This document shows, piece by piece, positions 61,605-64,000 of a stretch of DNA of 64,000 nucleotides. The stretch covers positions 108,874 through 172,873 of the forward strand of contig JBIPOE010000001.1 of NCBI GenBank assembly GCA_044379485.1, read 5' to 3'. This DNA is from CAMDMI01 sp044379485. Its GTDB lineage: Bacteria > Bacteroidota > Bacteroidia > Cytophagales > Flexibacteraceae. Numbering within the stretch: position 1 is the stretch's first letter; each line of letters begins with the position of its first letter. Under the pieces are notes generated by a model that was not told where the DNA came from, searched no databases, and saw nothing but the letters and a program-made list of their open reading frames with translations. The translations under genes were made by a program, and so were the position numbers.

Positions 61605-62641
61605 TAAAAAATGCCTGCCTTGTTTAGGGCTGCCTGGTAAATTCTGGCATTGCGCAGGTGTTGGTCAAAATCTTTGGTGAAATTGTGGTAGCCACTGAAA
61701 TCTTCTCTGGCGCAAAAGAAAAGGAAATCGTGTGTTTCTTTGTTTAACACCGCATCCACAGCCTGCCGCGATGGAATGGCAATCGGGCCTGGCGGTAAAC
61801 CATTGTATTTGTAGGTGTTGTAAGGAGAATCTACCGCTTTGTGTCCACTCAAAACCCGTTTGATTCCGAAGTCGCCTACCGCAAATACTACTGTTGGATC
61901 GGCTTGCAGGGGCATGTCTAAAGCAATTCTATTGAGATACACGCCAGCAACTCTGGGCATTTCGTCCACCTTGTTGGTTTCAGCCTGAGTGATGCTGGCT
62001 ATGGTCATAACCTGGGCTGGGCTAAGTTTCAACTTCTCAGCTTTTGCCAATCGGTCTTCGTTCCAGAATCGCTTGTAGGCTTTGCCCATTTTTTCTATCA
62101 GGGCTTCAGGTGAAATGGTCCAATACACCTCATATGTATCCGGAATAAATAGGGAAATGGAATTGTAGGCATCCAGTTTATATGTTTCAGTAAGTTCGCT
62201 GGCATCCAGAGCTTTTAACAATGCTTCAGCGGATAGTTCCAGTTTCAAATCCATACGTTCCGCCAGCTGAGCTTTGGTGCGGATGCTGTTAAACGTGAGC
62301 TTTATGGGAGTTTGTCTGCCTGCTTTTAATCTGCGGATCAGAGAAAAATTTGGCTCATTGGGTTCTATGAGATAGGCCCCCGGTTTTACATGGTCACGGT
62401 AGCCTGTCAGCCTGGAAACGAAGGCGAATGGAAGGAAGTCATGCACCAAATGGTTTTTCTCTAAAGAGTCTTTTACCTGCTTAAAATCAGCGCCTTGTGG
62501 AATGTATAAAAACTTTGCTTCTTTTTCTCCAACCAGATAATTGCTTGCAAAAAAGAGCTGATATATGTAAAATGTACCTGATACAAACAGGATCATAAAG
62601 GTCAGCAGAATGCCTATTTTCGTCGTTCTGGAAATTGCCAT
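61604..62641 (-). CDS. mltG: Endolytic transglycosylase MltG
   Basis: A 345-residue protein with one N-terminal transmembrane helix (about 8-29), a LysM-like domain (about 40-110) and the YceG catalytic domain. That domain has SITQAETNKVDEMPRVAGVYLNR, with the catalytic Glu in QAE, and MPLQADPTVVFAVGD, NTYKYNGLPPGPIAIPS. It cuts nascent peptidoglycan strands and sets glycan length at the membrane. Divergent from era by 68 nt. Confidence 0.95.
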   Translation of the reverse strand: MAISRTTKIGILLTFMILFVSGTFYIYQLFFASNYLVGEKEAKFLYIPQGADFKQVKDSLEKNHLVHDFLPFAFVSRLTGYRDHVKPGAYLIEPNEPNFSLIRRLKAGRQTPIKLTFNSIRTKAQLAERMDLKLELSAEALLKALDASELTETYKLDAYNSISLFIPDTYEVYWTISPEALIEKMGKAYKRFWNEDRLAKAEKLKLSPAQVMTIASITQAETNKVDEMPRVAGVYLNRIALDMPLQADPTVVFAVGDFGIKRVLSGHKAVDSPYNTYKYNGLPPGPIAIPSRQAVDAVLNKETHDFLFFCAREDFSGYHNFTKDFDQHLRNARIYQAALNKAGIF

Positions 62642-62709
62642 CGAATGATTTAAGGCTGCAAGTTTACAAATGAATTGATAAAACCAGTCATGAACTGCAT
62701 CTTTGCACC

Positions 62710-63624
62710 ATGACAGAGATAGAAAAGGACCTTCCGGTTACTCAAATTCCTGAGAATTTTAAGTCTGGTTTTGTGGCAATTGTGGGCAGACCCAACGTTG
62801 GCAAATCGACATTAATGAATGCCTTGGTAGGGGAGAAGCTGAGTATTGTTTCTTACAAAGCATCTACGACCCGCCATCGGATTTATGGAATTTTGACTGG
62901 TGAGAATTTTCAAATCGTGTACAGCGATACGCCTGGATTGATTAAACCCGTGTATGAACTGCAAAATTCAATGATGCACTTTGTGGATCAGGCACTGGAG
63001 GATGCAGATATTATTTTGGCTGTAACCGATGGTCTTAAACAAGGCGTTGATCCGGAATTGCTTGAGATTTTGAAAGCCAGCACTTTGCCCAAAATTCTTG
63101 TCATTAACAAAATAGATAAAACCACTCAGGAAGATACCGAAACCAAAATGGCGCTTTGGAAAGAAGCCATGCCGGAATTGGAAGTTTTGGCCATATCTGC
63201 ACAAGAGAAATTTAATCTGGAGGGCATCATGGCTTTCCTTTTGGAGCACACGCCAATCCACCCGCCGTTTTATCCATTGGATCAGATAACAGAACAAACC
63301 GAGCGGTTTTTTGCAGCTGAAATGATCAGGGAGCAGGTTTTTGCCAAACTGGAGAAAGAGATTCCCTACAGCACAACAGTTGAAATTGAAAGTTTTAAGG
63401 AAACCCCCGATTTGCTGAGGATCGGTGCTTTGATTATTGTTGAGAGAAATTCTCAAAAGGCAATTATGCTGGGTCATCAAGGCAAAACCATCAAAGAAAT
63501 TGCCACCAAAGCCCGATTGGAAATGGAGAAGTTTTTCGGGCAAAAGGTGTTTTTGGAAACCTTTGTAAAGGTCGATGAAAACTGGAAAAGCGAAAAGAAA
63601 AAATTGAGCCGACACGGGTTTTAA
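62710..63624 (+). CDS. era: GTPase Era
   Basis: The 304-residue protein has G1 GRPNVGKST, G3 DTPG, G4 NKID and a C-terminal KH domain (GALIIVERNSQKAIMLGHQGKTIKEIATKARLEMEKFFGQKVFLETFVKV). Era binds 16S rRNA and helps 30S assembly. It is divergent from mltG. A typical N-terminal extension of about 15 residues precedes the G domain. Confidence 0.97.
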   Translation: MTEIEKDLPVTQIPENFKSGFVAIVGRPNVGKSTLMNALVGEKLSIVSYKASTTRHRIYGILTGENFQIVYSDTPGLIKPVYELQNSMMHFVDQALEDADIILAVTDGLKQGVDPELLEILKASTLPKILVINKIDKTTQEDTETKMALWKEAMPELEVLAISAQEKFNLEGIMAFLLEHTPIHPPFYPLDQITEQTERFFAAEMIREQVFAKLEKEIPYSTTVEIESFKETPDLLRIGALIIVERNSQKAIMLGHQGKTIKEIATKARLEMEKFFGQKVFLETFVKVDENWKSEKKKLSRHGF

Positions 63625-63732
63625 TATTTTGTTTTCAATAGACCTGGTCAATTTTTAAAATAAGTGCATTTGCAGTGAATCGAGACGTTTTTACTTTAGA
63701 ATTCTGTGTTCCATTTTTTTTAAAAGTTCATT

Positions 63733-63797
63733 GTCCCCCTGGGGACAAAATATAGGTAGAAACAAAACCAAACCTTGTTTAAAGTCCCTTTTGGGAC
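63733..63797. repeat. Two GTCCC/GGGAC palindromes downstream of era
   Basis: GTCCCCCTGGGGAC (63733-63746) followed by AAAATAT and GTCCCTTTTGGGAC (63784-63797) followed by GAAATAT, a REP-like pair. The rest of 63625-64000 shows no gene or RNA that I recognise. Confidence 0.55.
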
Positions 63798-64000
63798 GAA
63801 ATATTGACAGCCTGATTATTATTCAAGTTCTACAGGTTTAAACAGAAATCGTTCGTCATAAACAATTCCAAAAGCATCTAATTCTACTTTAACAAATTAA
63901 AAAAGTTGTATATTAGACTGAAAGTTAGTAATTTAGCATTGTAAAAGAAAGGAAATTTATCGAGTAAAACAACACAGCCTAATATATAGCCCCCTATGCA

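Noticed and set aside
1..64000. tRNA, rRNA, tmRNA or RNase P RNA genes
   Set aside because: Looking through the gaps on both strands I found no cloverleaf with a GTTCRA arm or any conserved RNA core; absence was judged by eye only.

Overview
The window is an AT-rich chromosomal segment of a member of the Bacteroidota. Pointers are several secreted proteins with type IX secretion (T9SS) C-terminal sorting domains, prokaryotic HU/SPOR proteins, TAnnTTTG-type -7 promoter boxes, ParE, GTP-dependent PEP carboxykinase, and a secreted FISUMP/collagen-like protein. Class or genus cannot be fixed from sequence alone.

Layout. 0-35 kb is mostly ordinary chromosome. It holds a partial NeuD-like acyltransferase, an SRPBCC protein, an aminotransferase pseudogene with two in-frame stops, a methyltransferase, a T9SS protein, parE, an EamA exporter, an ECF sigma factor with a probable anti-sigma/barrel partner, and a lipoprotein. 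A minus-strand run follows (type III PKS, DUF4861, a 58-aa protein, GH42 beta-galactosidase, DUF4440). Then come an HRDC helicase plus RNA ligase pair, a Fur/outer-membrane barrel/SPOR group, a deoxyhypusine synthase homologue with a TPR protein, a cytochrome b5-like protein, a nucleoside transporter, a LexA-like repressor divergent from a Y-family polymerase, ilvE and pckG.

35-50 kb is an accessory island. A T9SS M23 peptidase and a secreted DNA/RNA nuclease stand next to a long minus-strand defence operon: Vsr nuclease, controller (C) protein with its own inverted-repeat box, cytosine-5 methyltransferase, MORC/MutL-like GHKL ATPase, Z1 superfamily II helicase, DUF4420 PD-(D/E)XK nuclease, AIPR protein and a small protein of unknown function. 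Hairpin repeats with GTTGCACA arms sit on both sides of this block (about 37.45 and 49.64 kb).

50-56 kb is a graveyard of small toxin-antitoxin modules: HEPN/MNT pairs, a truncated PIN toxin, two ParE/RelE-type toxins inactivated in different ways, orphan antitoxins, a HepT gene joined tail-to-tail with a truncated pirin gene, and a REP-associated tyrosine transposase with its palindromes. Four copies of an unrecognised gene sharing the peptide PLPWSLPNIRS (three of them decayed or partial) and a 17-codon remnant of a second vsr gene lie among them.

56-64 kb has two secreted-protein genes enclosed by a 50-bp inverted repeat (48/50 identical), a UbiA-like membrane protein, a MazF-type toxin-antitoxin pair, mltG and era. 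The most interesting system is the C-protein-controlled Dcm/Vsr/MORC-like ATPase/Z1/DUF4420/AIPR operon with its unassigned small gene. Its parts match gene neighbourhoods predicted by comparative genomics, so it is an under-characterised system and not a wholly new one.
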